Assembly (NCBI GenBank): GCA_015061575.1
Contig: SUWF01000021.1
Location: 1-54,311, forward strand
Origin: Lentisphaerota bacterium
GTDB lineage: Bacteria > Verrucomicrobiota > Lentisphaeria > Victivallales > Victivallaceae
Length of the DNA stretch: 54,311 nucleotides
Direction: 5' to 3'
Made by a program: the position numbers and the translations under genes. The notes under the pieces were generated by a model that worked only from the letters and a program-made list of their open reading frames with translations, was not told the origin of the DNA and did no database searches. Positions 18,401 through 26,100 of the stretch are shown one piece after another; within the stretch, counting starts at the first letter, position 1; the number at the start of each line of letters is the position of its first letter.

Positions 18401-18649
18401 GCCTTTAGCATAGAAGCTGCGATCTGTTCCGCTGACGGCAACCCCATTGACGCCATATTGCCTGTAGAGCTGATCATATCAGCTCCGAATGGAATCCGCC
18501 TGCCCGGCAGCGGATACTATGCAGCTGTAAACGGAAAATTAAGCGTTCCTGAAGTAATGGCTCCCAATGCGGCAACGGGTACCGCTCAAGTAATGATCCG
18601 TTGTCTGGCATCCGGCAAAACCACTCAACGCTCATTTACTATACGCTGA
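15488..18649 (+). CDS. Large secreted GH-like protein: LamG domain, TIM-barrel region and GH42-like flavodoxin-type domain
   Basis: 1053 residues. Signal peptide 'MKIVITLIVSIFCLTSLFSA'. Residues 25-225 are a LamG-like domain ('NSIVAQWDFSRPD', 'NAFRIEAVIAL', 'VVFYVNDTLI', 'LGGNIKKITIQD'). A beta linker follows ('AVFLRLENYSVQSLKNVII'). Residues about 335-690 look like a TIM barrel: 'HQILHFFPPQGKF', 'AIADHPAFDGCLINSEVRDG' (Glu candidate), 'LRWFWQQGDGWNP', 'DVDMISQWTYVYPDP'. Residues about 710-840 ('LQWAHLQPGIIYDEHLL', 'LKVLLLPGLEVITEDVLKKL') resemble the GATase-like trimerisation domain of GH42 beta-galactosidases. Two further beta regions end the protein. It is the final gene before a bidirectional hairpin. 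Likely an extracellular or periplasmic glycosidase; substrate unknown. Confidence 0.72.
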   Translation: MKIVITLIVSIFCLTSLFSADNSIVAQWDFSRPDVLKQQYPPLLRGQSKIINGALISHNPALDQPGGAMIKSHPALTPRNAFRIEAVIALAENFKTTQNWFMIYDSKYVALPRNPQQNKLYNRGFMLYLQRRTPGEYRLGAAFGFGSSSVLAFSKNFRMATGCDTRIAMTFDAIGKVVFYVNDTLISSASVPGGVLAAAQVNPVLGDRVGANYAALGGNIKKITIQDMPYQPIVLQLDPAKRRVFERGEKNAAVFLRLENYSVQSLKNVIISVAANKQIIKREKISELPPNSRKSIKVCLDSYLLPGDYALHIKAVCSGKLLTDHQSSYTIVPKYGDFMPVIMWGTLYKPALLKKYGFTHQILHFFPPQGKFSPASLNRIIPQLDEHLQAGLYSVGTLHAHYRFLRANRHLRTDRSGKAYPRKNLEASHPDVRKEFAEAAFETASAIADHPAFDGCLINSEVRDGSQPSFGSGVEPAAFKKFANYDIPVTISGKTPPEYRNDANFPWHRVIKNSRPDLTFLRWFWQQGDGWNPLQTLLSQTLHKAVKGHEHKARFFTFYDPVTRTPPLWGSGGDVDMISQWTYVYPDPIKIGQTTDEVIAMAQGNPRQKIASMTQAIWYRSQTAPQNKKVKNPPEWLKWEPKAAFVSIAPDALREALWVKISRRLDAIMYHGVGSLIERTDHWGYRFTNTQSREVLKELAENVIQPLGPMLKKVPERPLEVAILENFPSSLYAARHYPLGWGRGWTADLHMALQWAHLQPGIIYDEHLLNNINTGSLKVLLLPGLEVITEDVLKKLNELRQQGVILIGDEFTTPALMLDHRLKSVNRKTNDPLGSKAELQKLGREIASVLSKHVTVNASASNQDLVVRQRGSNSADYVFVVNDKRTFGDYIGQWKLVPEKGLANSGSVTVNHTAAAAYDLVLHQAIKLNKQKDSCSFDVHLPPGGGSLVLLLEKSIEQLQLTVPENIARGQAFSIEAAICSADGNPIDAILPVELIISAPNGIRLPGSGYYAAVNGKLSVPEVMAPNAATGTAQVMIRCLASGKTTQRSFTIR

Positions 18650-18665
18650 AAGTAATCTTAAACGC

Positions 18666-18700
18666 AACGGGCTGCCGCAAGATTTTTGCAGCAGCCCGTT
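18666..18700. terminator. Bidirectional hairpin between converging glycosidase-like gene and hisF
   Basis: A perfect 10-bp stem AACGGGCTGC/GCAGCCCGTT with a 15-nt spacer lies between two converging stop codons. T-tracts are weak on both sides. Confidence 0.6.
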
Positions 18701-18730
18701 TGGTATTCACGTCAGAGAAAAACTATCGGC

Positions 18731-19501
18731 TTACCGGACTTTGATCCCGTTGGCAGTCAAATATTGTTTCAATTCACCAATATCGATCAGGTGGAAGTGG
18801 AAAACCGATGCCGCCAGCAGCACTTGCGCTCCGGCCCGGGCCGCTTCCAGAAAATCTTCCATCTTGCCGGCTCCGCCAGAAGCCACAACAATACATTCCG
18901 GACAGGCGTTGTGAATGGCACGGATCACCGGCAGATCATATCCGGTACGGGCTCCGTCACCGGCTTTGCTGGTCGGCAGAATAGTTTTTACGCCCAAGTC
19001 ACGAACTTTTTTGGCCCAATCCACAGCATCGGTACCAGTTGCGGTACGGCCGCCGTCAATGTACACTTCGTAACCGGAAGGCAGCGCCGGATTGACATCC
19101 ACATCAATAGCCACAGTAACTTTATCGCTGCCGAATTCTCTGATCATTTCGGCAATGACTTCCGGCTTGCGGAACGCTGCAGAACTGGTGGAAACTTTAT
19201 TGGCTCCCGCCTTGAGAACCGCTTCGGCACTGGCCACATCCCGGATACCGCCGCCAACGGTAAACGGTACCGTGCAGACCGGAGCGACCCGGCACACAAC
19301 TTCGATGAGCGTATCACGTTTTTCGACCGTAGCAGTAATGTCAAGCATAGCCAATTCGTCGGCCCCGGCGGCACAATATGCCTGTGCGCAAGCTACCGGA
19401 TCTCCGGCATCGGCGATATCCACAAAGTGTACGCCTTTGACCACCCGGCCGGCCTGCATATCCAAGCAGGGCATGATTGAAACCGCATTCAGATCACTCA
19501 T
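18731..19501 (-). CDS. hisF: Imidazole glycerol phosphate synthase subunit HisF
   Basis: 256 residues; AGAAAGGA ribosome binding site before the ATG. The cyclase subunit of histidine biosynthesis makes imidazole glycerol phosphate and AICAR from PRFAR with ammonia passed from HisH. The (beta-alpha)8 barrel carries both catalytic aspartates: Asp14 in 'PCLDMQAGRVVKGV' and Asp134 in 'VAIDVDVNP'. Phosphate-binding motifs 'FTVGGGIRD' and 'VVASGGAG' are present. Odd: the strongly conserved 'TSmDrDGTk' loop reads 'PTSKAGDGARTGYD' (residues 178-190), so the first Asp of that loop is replaced by Ala while the second stays. HisH and the other his genes are not in the window. It has its own promoter and converges on the upstream glycan operon. 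Confidence 0.93.
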   Translation of the reverse strand: MSDLNAVSIMPCLDMQAGRVVKGVHFVDIADAGDPVACAQAYCAAGADELAMLDITATVEKRDTLIEVVCRVAPVCTVPFTVGGGIRDVASAEAVLKAGANKVSTSSAAFRKPEVIAEMIREFGSDKVTVAIDVDVNPALPSGYEVYIDGGRTATGTDAVDWAKKVRDLGVKTILPTSKAGDGARTGYDLPVIRAIHNACPECIVVASGGAGKMEDFLEAARAGAQVLLAASVFHFHLIDIGELKQYLTANGIKVR

Positions 19502-19542
19502 TTTTCATTCCTTTCTGAAAAAATATTTTTTAAACTGCTTTT

Positions 19543-19570
19543 AAAATAATCCGACAAATATTTTTTTCAA
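19543..19570 (-). promoter_or_regulatory. Promoter of hisF
   Basis: On the minus strand TTGAAA, a 16-bp spacer and TATTTT lie about 40 bp before the hisF ATG, after the feoB terminator. This supports separate transcription of hisF. Confidence 0.5.
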
Positions 19571-19603
19571 GCAGAAAAAAACCTTTTTATGCAAGAAAAA
19601 TTC

Positions 19604-19633
19604 AAAAAAAAGCTCCCGGATCTTTCCGGAAGC
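19604..19633 (-). terminator. Intrinsic terminator of feoAB
   Basis: On the minus strand the stem GCTTCCGGA/TCCGGGAGC (one G-U pair) with loop AAGA is followed by eight T residues, 20 bp after the feoB stop. Confidence 0.85.
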
Positions 19634-19653
19634 CTCTTCAAAAGCGCCGCCAC

Positions 19654-21798
19654 TCACAGCAGCTTTGTTCCGATTTGCAGCAATGTACCGAGTTGATAGA
19701 CTATCAAGGTCAATACATAAGCCAGCACCAGCAGCGCCCCGGCTTCGATCACCGCCATTTTCCAGGAATTAAGTTCCCGCTTGATGATCGCCAGCGTAGC
19801 CAGACAAGGTATGCTAAGCAAGCAGAACAACATGATGCAGAACCCCTGCAGCGGCGTATAATTTTTGACCAGATGTTCACGCAGCGGTTCGGATTCTTCA
19901 TCGGTTTCACCTTCATGGTAAAGCACACCCAACTGCGCTACAAAGACCTCTTTGGCCGCCAGTGCCCCGATCGAAGCAGTGGTCAACTTCCAATCAAAAC
20001 CGATCGGTTTGAAAATCGGCTCCAGCATTTTGCCGACCCGGCCGGAAATGGTGTATTCCATGACTTCGGCTTGCTTGGCAAATTCGATTTTTTCAACCGC
20101 TGCAGTGCGGGCGGCTTCATCGCTGATTTTTTCGGTAGCAGTGATTTGGGAAGCGTAGTCCTGATCAAAAATCTTTTTTTGCGGCAACGTATTGCAAATA
20201 TACAATATCACCGTAGACGCCAGAATGATGGTCCCGGCTTTATGCACATACATCTTGCCGCGATCCCACATGTGCAGCAGCAGACTTTTGAATGTCGGCA
20301 TCCGGTACGGCGGCAATTCCATCAAATAGATTTCGCCCTCGCCCTTGAACAGCGTTGAACGCATCAGCCGGGCCGCAATCAACGCAATCACCACCCCGAT
20401 TATGTAGATGCTCCACATAACAAACGCCTGATATTTTTCCACAAAGAGCGCCGGAATGATCAATGCGTAAATCGGCAGCCGGGCACCACAGCTCATCAGC
20501 GGCAGCACCATGATCGTTACCGTGCGGTCACGTTCGGACTCAATCGTGCGGGTGGCCATGATCGCCGGAACAGTACAGCCGAAGCCCAGCACCAGCGGCA
20601 CAAACGACCTGCCCTGCAGACCGAATTTGCGCATAATTCCATCCATTACAAAGGCAGCCCGGGACATGTATCCGGAATCTTCCAATATGGCAATGGCAAA
20701 GAACAAAAACAATATATTCGGCAAAAACACCAGCACGCCGCCGACTCCGCCGATCAAACCATCGGTAACAAAGTGCCGCAGATAATCCAGTTTGCCATCC
20801 GGCCAGCAATGCTTGACTCCATCAGCGATCCAGCCGAAAAATTCTTCGATCCAGCCCATCAGCGGCTCTGCACAAATAAAGGTGAAATAAAACGTCAAAT
20901 ACATAATAACCAAAAAGATCGGCAACCCCAGATATTTATTGGTCATTACCGAGTCGATCCGGTCAGAAATTTCCCGCCGCCGTTCCTGCGTCATTGTTAT
21001 GCACCCGGAACAGGCTCCGGCCAGCATGGCATAACGGCGGTCAGCCATAAAAGTTTCGGCTTCGATGGCGTGTTTGCTCCAAAGATGTTTGATTTGTTCA
21101 TCGACTTCGGCATGAACGCTTTTAAATTCATCCAAACGCATGGCTGCAGTATCATGTTCCAGCAGTTTGATGGCAAAAAAGCGGCTGGGTATATGCGCAT
21201 ATTTTCCAACTTGCAAAGCATCGATCTTTTGCGCCACCGCATTTATGGCATCGTCAATATCTGCTCCGTAAGTCAGCATCGGCACGCCATGATCATCCAG
21301 ATTTTCCAGCGTGGAAGAGAGTTTTTCCACCAGCTTGCGCACTCCGTCAGTGCGGCAGCCGATCGTTTGCACTATAGGCGCACCAAAATACTTTTCCAAT
21401 TTAGGTATATCGTAACGCATACCCTTTTTTTCGGCATCATCCGACATGTTGAATGCCAGCAGCATAGGTATATGCAGTTCAGCCAACTGAGTGGTCAGAT
21501 ACAAACTGCGCCGGGGGATCGTGGAATCGACCACATTCAGGATCAAGTCGATTCCCGGCTTGGTCAGCTCCTGAAAGACCACATCCTCTTCCGGCGAACT
21601 GGAAGAAAGCGAATAAACGCCCGGCAAATCCACCAATTCGATTTCCACATCTTTGAGCTTGAAATATCCGGACTTGCTTTCCACCGTCACCCCGGGATAA
21701 TTGCCCACATGCTGCCGGGCACCGGTCAAAGCGTTGAATATGCACGTTTTGCCGCAGTTGGGATTTCCGGCCAGCGCTATACGAAAATGCTTTTTCAT
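19654..21798 (-). CDS. feoB: Ferrous iron transporter FeoB
   Basis: 714 residues from the ATG at 21798, with GGAGG 12 nt upstream; a TTG eight codons earlier lies before that site and is rejected. The N-terminal G domain has G1 'GNPNCGKT' (11-18), the switch region 'GNYPGVTVE', G3 'DLPG' (57-60) and G4 'NMSD' (117-120). A helical GDI-like spacer follows. The membrane part contains the two Gate motifs: 'GFGCTVPAIMATRTIESERDR' is present in shorter overlapping form as 'VPAIMATRTIESERDR', and later 'SIGALAAKEVFVAQLG'. It imports Fe2+ across the inner membrane, powered or gated by GTP hydrolysis, and is typical of anaerobes. FeoA precedes it with a 20-bp gap; no FeoC was seen. Confidence 0.97.
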   Translation of the reverse strand: MKKHFRIALAGNPNCGKTCIFNALTGARQHVGNYPGVTVESKSGYFKLKDVEIELVDLPGVYSLSSSSPEEDVVFQELTKPGIDLILNVVDSTIPRRSLYLTTQLAELHIPMLLAFNMSDDAEKKGMRYDIPKLEKYFGAPIVQTIGCRTDGVRKLVEKLSSTLENLDDHGVPMLTYGADIDDAINAVAQKIDALQVGKYAHIPSRFFAIKLLEHDTAAMRLDEFKSVHAEVDEQIKHLWSKHAIEAETFMADRRYAMLAGACSGCITMTQERRREISDRIDSVMTNKYLGLPIFLVIMYLTFYFTFICAEPLMGWIEEFFGWIADGVKHCWPDGKLDYLRHFVTDGLIGGVGGVLVFLPNILFLFFAIAILEDSGYMSRAAFVMDGIMRKFGLQGRSFVPLVLGFGCTVPAIMATRTIESERDRTVTIMVLPLMSCGARLPIYALIIPALFVEKYQAFVMWSIYIIGVVIALIAARLMRSTLFKGEGEIYLMELPPYRMPTFKSLLLHMWDRGKMYVHKAGTIILASTVILYICNTLPQKKIFDQDYASQITATEKISDEAARTAAVEKIEFAKQAEVMEYTISGRVGKMLEPIFKPIGFDWKLTTASIGALAAKEVFVAQLGVLYHEGETDEESEPLREHLVKNYTPLQGFCIMLFCLLSIPCLATLAIIKRELNSWKMAVIEAGALLVLAYVLTLIVYQLGTLLQIGTKLL

Positions 21799-21818
21799 AT
21801 TATTTTTGTACCTCCGGA

Positions 21819-22070
21819 TCAATACGCTTTTACCAGAATATTTGCCCCGTCATTTTTGTGCAGCGTCAAACTGCTGTCCATGACCCGCACTCGCAGCAGG
21901 CTGCCGAAAGGCGCATGACCTTCCATAGCCAATTCAGTTCCGGCAACCATACCGGCATCAGCAAATTTCTTGCGTCCCCGCATGGCATCGGTCATACCCA
22001 CGATCACTGCTTTCATACCAATCGGCAAATCCGCCAGAGTCATTTCGGAACCAGTCAAAACTTTTTCCAT
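21819..22070 (-). CDS. feoA: Ferrous iron transport protein FeoA
   Basis: 83 residues, the normal length of this SH3-like cytosolic partner of FeoB. AAGGGA precedes the ATG. Features: 'MTLADLPIGMKAVIVGM', 'RGRKKFADAGMVAGTELAM' and 'PFGSLLRVRVMDSSLTLHK', the usual order of FeoA strands. It is the first gene of feoAB and is preceded by a leader that ends in an intrinsic terminator 48 nt before the ATG. Two AT-rich palindromic sequences (TTGAT...ATCAA and TTGATCAA) lie between that terminator and the ribosome binding site. Confidence 0.93.
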   Translation of the reverse strand: MEKVLTGSEMTLADLPIGMKAVIVGMTDAMRGRKKFADAGMVAGTELAMEGHAPFGSLLRVRVMDSSLTLHKNDGANILVKAY

Positions 22071-22118
22071 TGTCTTTCCCTTTGTTTATATATTTGATCA
22101 ATGTTGATAATATTCATC

Positions 22119-22177
22119 AAAAAAAGCCGGGCGGCGGCAGTCCTCCAGAGCAAGAAAGAGCCTGAAGCCGACCCGGC
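22119..22177 (-). terminator. Intrinsic terminator or attenuator before feoA
   Basis: On the minus strand GCCGGG-T-CGGC pairs with GCCG-CCCGGC (10 bp with one bulge) and is followed by seven T residues. It lies upstream of, not after, the feoAB coding region. Confidence 0.8.
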
Positions 22178-22293
22178 AGCAAACTTCAACCATATAAAAT
22201 TAGGCAAATCTAACTAAAACTCTAAAAAAATATATTTCTTGCCCAACTTCCGCAACGGAACCAACCGCCCCGCTGTCTGGTCAATACTGCTGA
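22119..22293 (-). ncRNA. Structured leader or small RNA upstream of feoAB
   Basis: About 175 nt of minus-strand RNA follow a promoter and end in a strong intrinsic terminator before feoA. Visible pairings: a hairpin TTCCG-TTG-CGGAA (22248-22260); GGCAA/TTGCC arms (22203-22207 with 22239-22243); and ACCA/TGGT arms around a G-rich segment. The G-rich segment GGGCGG (plus-strand 22265-22270) can pair with CCGCCC (22129-22134), which forms part of the 3' half of the terminator stem; the two pairings exclude each other. This looks like a riboswitch- or attenuator-type leader, or else a free-standing small RNA. No known riboswitch consensus was recognised. Function and ligand are unknown. Confidence 0.5.
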
Positions 22294-22300
22294 CAATATT

Positions 22301-22328
22301 ACTTTACAACTAAAAATAAAAATTGCAA
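22301..22328 (-). promoter_or_regulatory. Promoter of the feoAB leader
   Basis: On the minus strand TTGCAA, a 16-bp spacer and TAAAGT; predicted start near 22293. An overlapping TAATAT offers a second possible -10. The opposite strand of this region faces the HdeD-like gene. Confidence 0.45.
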
Positions 22329-22466
22329 ATTAGACAAATCGAATTTTTATTTTTTTTGTAAAAAAAGTTTAAAATTGCAGCAGAAAAAGTATTGATAAAA
22401 CTTGCGTTCAGTTTGCACAAGATTTTTGTACTTGGTCTGCAGCGACTGAAAGAGAAAGGCTCTATT

Positions 22467-23060
22467 ATGAAAAATCCCGACCACGCACCTGAAAACCTCG
22501 ATCCCCGCATCACCAGTTTTGAAGAACGGGAAGCCTGCCGCAGCTGCCTGCCGGATATACTCAATGGCCCGGGGAGGATCCTTATCTGGCGGGGGATAGT
22601 TTTTCTGCTTTTTGGCGTGCTGCTGTGGGTGCGCCCGCTGGCGGCTATACCTATAGTGGTGATGATTTTCGGTGTTTATGTAGGAATCGAAGCCATTGCC
22701 ATGCTTATAGGCATGATGCAATATCCAACCGGCAGCAGCCGGGCACTTATGCTTTTAAATGCAGTGATTCTGCTGCTTTTGGGCGTAGCGGCGGTAGTTT
22801 TTCCGTGGGTGATGGGTGAATACGCCATTATCTTTCTGGGAGCGTGGCAGTTGATCAGTGGTATCCAATGCGTGCTGCTGACCAGCAAAGCCAAACACCG
22901 GGCCAAGACGTTTTTTTCCGGCATATTGTCGATTCTGGCGGGAATATTCTTTATAGCAGCACCCTTTATCGGGCTTTTGACATTAAGCTGGCTCTTTGCC
23001 ATGCTGTTTGTTGCCTCGGGCATCACTATGCTGGTAGCCGGAGTCGGCAACCAATATTAA
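22467..23060 (+). CDS. HdeD/DUF308-family membrane protein
   Basis: 197 residues from the ATG at 22467, with AGAAAGG 7 nt before it; a TTG 25 codons earlier lacks a ribosome binding site. A 40-residue charged cytosolic N-terminus is followed by six predicted hydrophobic helices in three pairs, such as 'GIVFLLFGVLLWVRPLAAI', 'LLNAVILLLLGVAAVVFPWV' and 'GILSILAGIFFIAAPFIGL'. This is the DUF308 pattern known from the E. coli acid-resistance protein HdeD. The biochemical role of the family is not established. It stands alone and ends in a strong bidirectional terminator. Confidence 0.8.
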   Translation: MKNPDHAPENLDPRITSFEEREACRSCLPDILNGPGRILIWRGIVFLLFGVLLWVRPLAAIPIVVMIFGVYVGIEAIAMLIGMMQYPTGSSRALMLLNAVILLLLGVAAVVFPWVMGEYAIIFLGAWQLISGIQCVLLTSKAKHRAKTFFSGILSILAGIFFIAAPFIGLLTLSWLFAMLFVASGITMLVAGVGNQY

Positions 23061-23090
23061 AGATCAATCGCCCTGCCCGCTAAAAATATC

Positions 23091-23138
23091 AAGGCTGCTG
23101 CAAACATTATTGGGTTTGCAGCAGCCTTGCGTTTTATT
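23091..23138. terminator. Bidirectional intrinsic terminator between the HdeD-like and giant genes
   Basis: A perfect 15-bp stem AAGGCTGCTGCAAAC/GTTTGCAGCAGCCTT with an 8-nt loop. On the plus strand GCGTTTTATTTTG follows; on the minus strand GATATTTTTAG follows. It serves both converging genes. Confidence 0.88.
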
Positions 23139-23150
23139 TTGTTTTAGAAC

Positions 23151-26100
23151 TTACGCAATGGTTGCGATGCTCTGCCAGGAGCTCAACTTCTTATCGTTGA
23201 TGATCCAACTGCCGGTGGCGCCGGTTTCGGTATGAGTCCAGACTATATCATCGGTTCCGTCACCATTGATATCGCTGACACCCACATATTCCCAAACCGT
23301 CAGATCGACCGCACTGGCCAAAGTCCAGCTGCCATCGTGCGCTCCGTTGCTCACGCCCCAGATGCCGACTACACCTTCCTGATTGATCAAGGCTATATCA
23401 GCACTGCCGTTGCCATCGAAGTCGCCGCTGGCCAAATAGCTCCATTCATCAGGATTGGCTACGCTGACCATCTGCCAGGTATTGGCTCCATCCATGCTCC
23501 AGGTGCAGTAGGCATTGTAGACCTTGCTGTCAGCACCGACAAAGCTGTTCATCCAGAGCATATCACTGGTTCCATCGGCGTTGTAATCGGCCACATCAAT
23601 GATGTTCCAATCGTTGCTGAAACCGCCGATCAGGACTTCACCAGCCTGCTGGCCTTCCTTCCAATAGCTGAGCAAGCCGACTTCGCCGGAGGCGGCATTC
23701 GGATTGCTGATCAAAACATCGCTCTTGCCGTCGCCGTCAAAGTCGCCGATGCCTTCGATGCCCCAGCCGTTGCCGATCACGCCGCTGACTGCCGAATCAA
23801 AGCTGCCGTCAGTTTTGGCTGTATCCGTGAAGGTGAGCAAATTGCCGTTTCCGTCACGGCCAACAAGCAGCATATCATCGAATCCATCACCGTTGAAGTC
23901 GCCCACACCATTGAGGTAGGTACCGTCAACCAGTTCGATGGAGTTCTTGATTTCGCCATCGCCATAGAAGAAGACTTCGTCGGCATCGGCCCAGCCCACA
24001 GTCACGTTGGCACCGTCAAACTTGCCGATCACAAAGTCCGTCTTGCCCGGAGTTGTATCAAGCCCGCCAACCGTGATGCTCTGCACACCGCTCAAAGCGG
24101 ATTCATTGCCGACCTTATCGACCGCCATGATCTGGAAGAAGACTTCGCCCTGCTGCCAGATATCGATATTGATGGATACTTCGTTGCCGTCGATCCAGCC
24201 GGTGCTGTCCAGCTTGCTGGCATCCAAACCGTAGTAGACCTTGTATCCGGCCACCCCGGCGGCACCGTCATCGATAACCGGCAGCCAGCTGACCTTGACC
24301 GTAAAGCCGTCAGCATTGGCACTTTCCAGCGCCAGCGAACTGATCGCCGGAGTTACCGGAGCAGCTTTGTCGATATTTTCCACCTTGATGGAGTCGTAGT
24401 GAACAACGGTCTGCGCACCATTGGTGACAGTGGCCTTGAAGTCGATCGTCAGGTTGCTGTCAACCACGATCGGGGCGGTGTAGGCCGTCCAGGTCAGACC
24501 ACTATCCAAGCTGTATTCCAGCGTGCCGCCGGAAACTGCAGTGATGGTCACATCGCTGCTGGTCACATCAACAATATCGGCAGTAATGGCGATCGCATCC
24601 GTTACAGTGATGCTTTCGTTGACTTCAGTGTTCTTACTGTCAATACCCTTGAAGTTGAGCGTATTACCGGCAGTCGTGGTGACTGCTTCGGTGTAATTCT
24701 GCCATGCGCCGCCGTTGACGTTGTAGCGCTGGATGCCGACCCGGTCAGAGAACGTGGCTTCAACAGTATAGTCGCTGCCATTTTCGTAGACCGTGAACTC
24801 AACAGTCGGCACACTTGTATCATCCGCACTGCTACTAATAGTGAGAATAATATTGCCATCATTCCGGCTCAACGAGTATTTATAGTCGTCATGATCAAAA
24901 CTCTGACCGATGTAAACCTGACTGAAGAGTACTTCCATATCAGCATTCTGTACCGTCATAAAGTGGTTGAACCCGTCGGCATTAGTCGCCAGCACATATG
25001 CACCGACCGTCGGATTATTCGCCACAGTGATGGTATAGTTCGGACTAAGCATCAATCCGCCTTCGGAATGACAATTAATAGCACTCCAATTGGTCATAAT
25101 CGGATTCGTAACCGTACATTCAGCTGCAGTCAACTGGGAAATATCAAAGTCAACAATTGTGCCTTTGTAGACAGATACCACAGCCCCTTCAGCGAAATTC
25201 ATTCTGCCGGTGAGGATTGATCTGGAATCAGCAATAACCCGTCCGCCAGCGGCAATTTCAATATTGCTCAATACCGCATTGGAAGCCGAAACCCAACCGC
25301 GACCGTTAATAATCATATTGTCCACGTTACCACCAGTTATTCTGGCGCTACCAACAGTGTTGCTGGTACGGGTCTGCGGCGGCGCATAACTGTTGATTAT
25401 GCTGTCGGACAAGTTATCAGCAGTAATGCTTACATTGACAGTGATCACTCCACCAACAGTCAAATCCTTCACCTGACAACCAGTCAAAACTGCACTGCCC
25501 AATGCAATATTTACATTCTGCAAATCTGCCTGAGCAGCGGTCAACACCCCTGCCTTGGGGATCAGCGTTGCAGCCTGTTCAAGCACAGCGCTGGAAACCC
25601 GGGCCGTTGTCTGAGCTGCAAACTCAGCACGAACAGCGTCATCCAGCAACCCAAACACGCCACCGGCACTATCTACCAAATCGGTCACATCCACGCGAAT
25701 ATCACTGAGATTTTCAGCGTTTTCAATTACACCGACCTGAGTATTGAATGCCTTACCTCCGGAAGTAATAACCATCGCGCCCGGATCCAAATGTACAGCT
25801 GATGAATACAGCTCTGTGATAACACCTGCCGACACCTGAGATACTACGAGTGAAGAAACGTGGCTGTTACCCGCCAAAACTGTATTGCTGGCCACACCGC
25901 CGTTGGATATATACAGAACAGCATCCCGTTCCACCAACGTGTTATTGACCACACCACCACTGTAAACAGTCATGGTTGCAATTTCGTTTTCAAAGACGTC
26001 ATCATAGAATCTCGACACATAAGTAATATTGTTGTCTGTCCGGTTGGTTGTGCTCACCAGTTCAACACTGACATACTTGCTGATAACTACGCCATCAGCA

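Noticed and set aside
22119..22293. NiCo (czcD) riboswitch, SRP RNA or 6S RNA as identity of the feoAB leader
   Set aside because: The conserved sequence blocks I remember for the NiCo and SRP classes are not present in order. 6S RNA is defined by overall shape and cannot be excluded by eye, so the leader was left unnamed.
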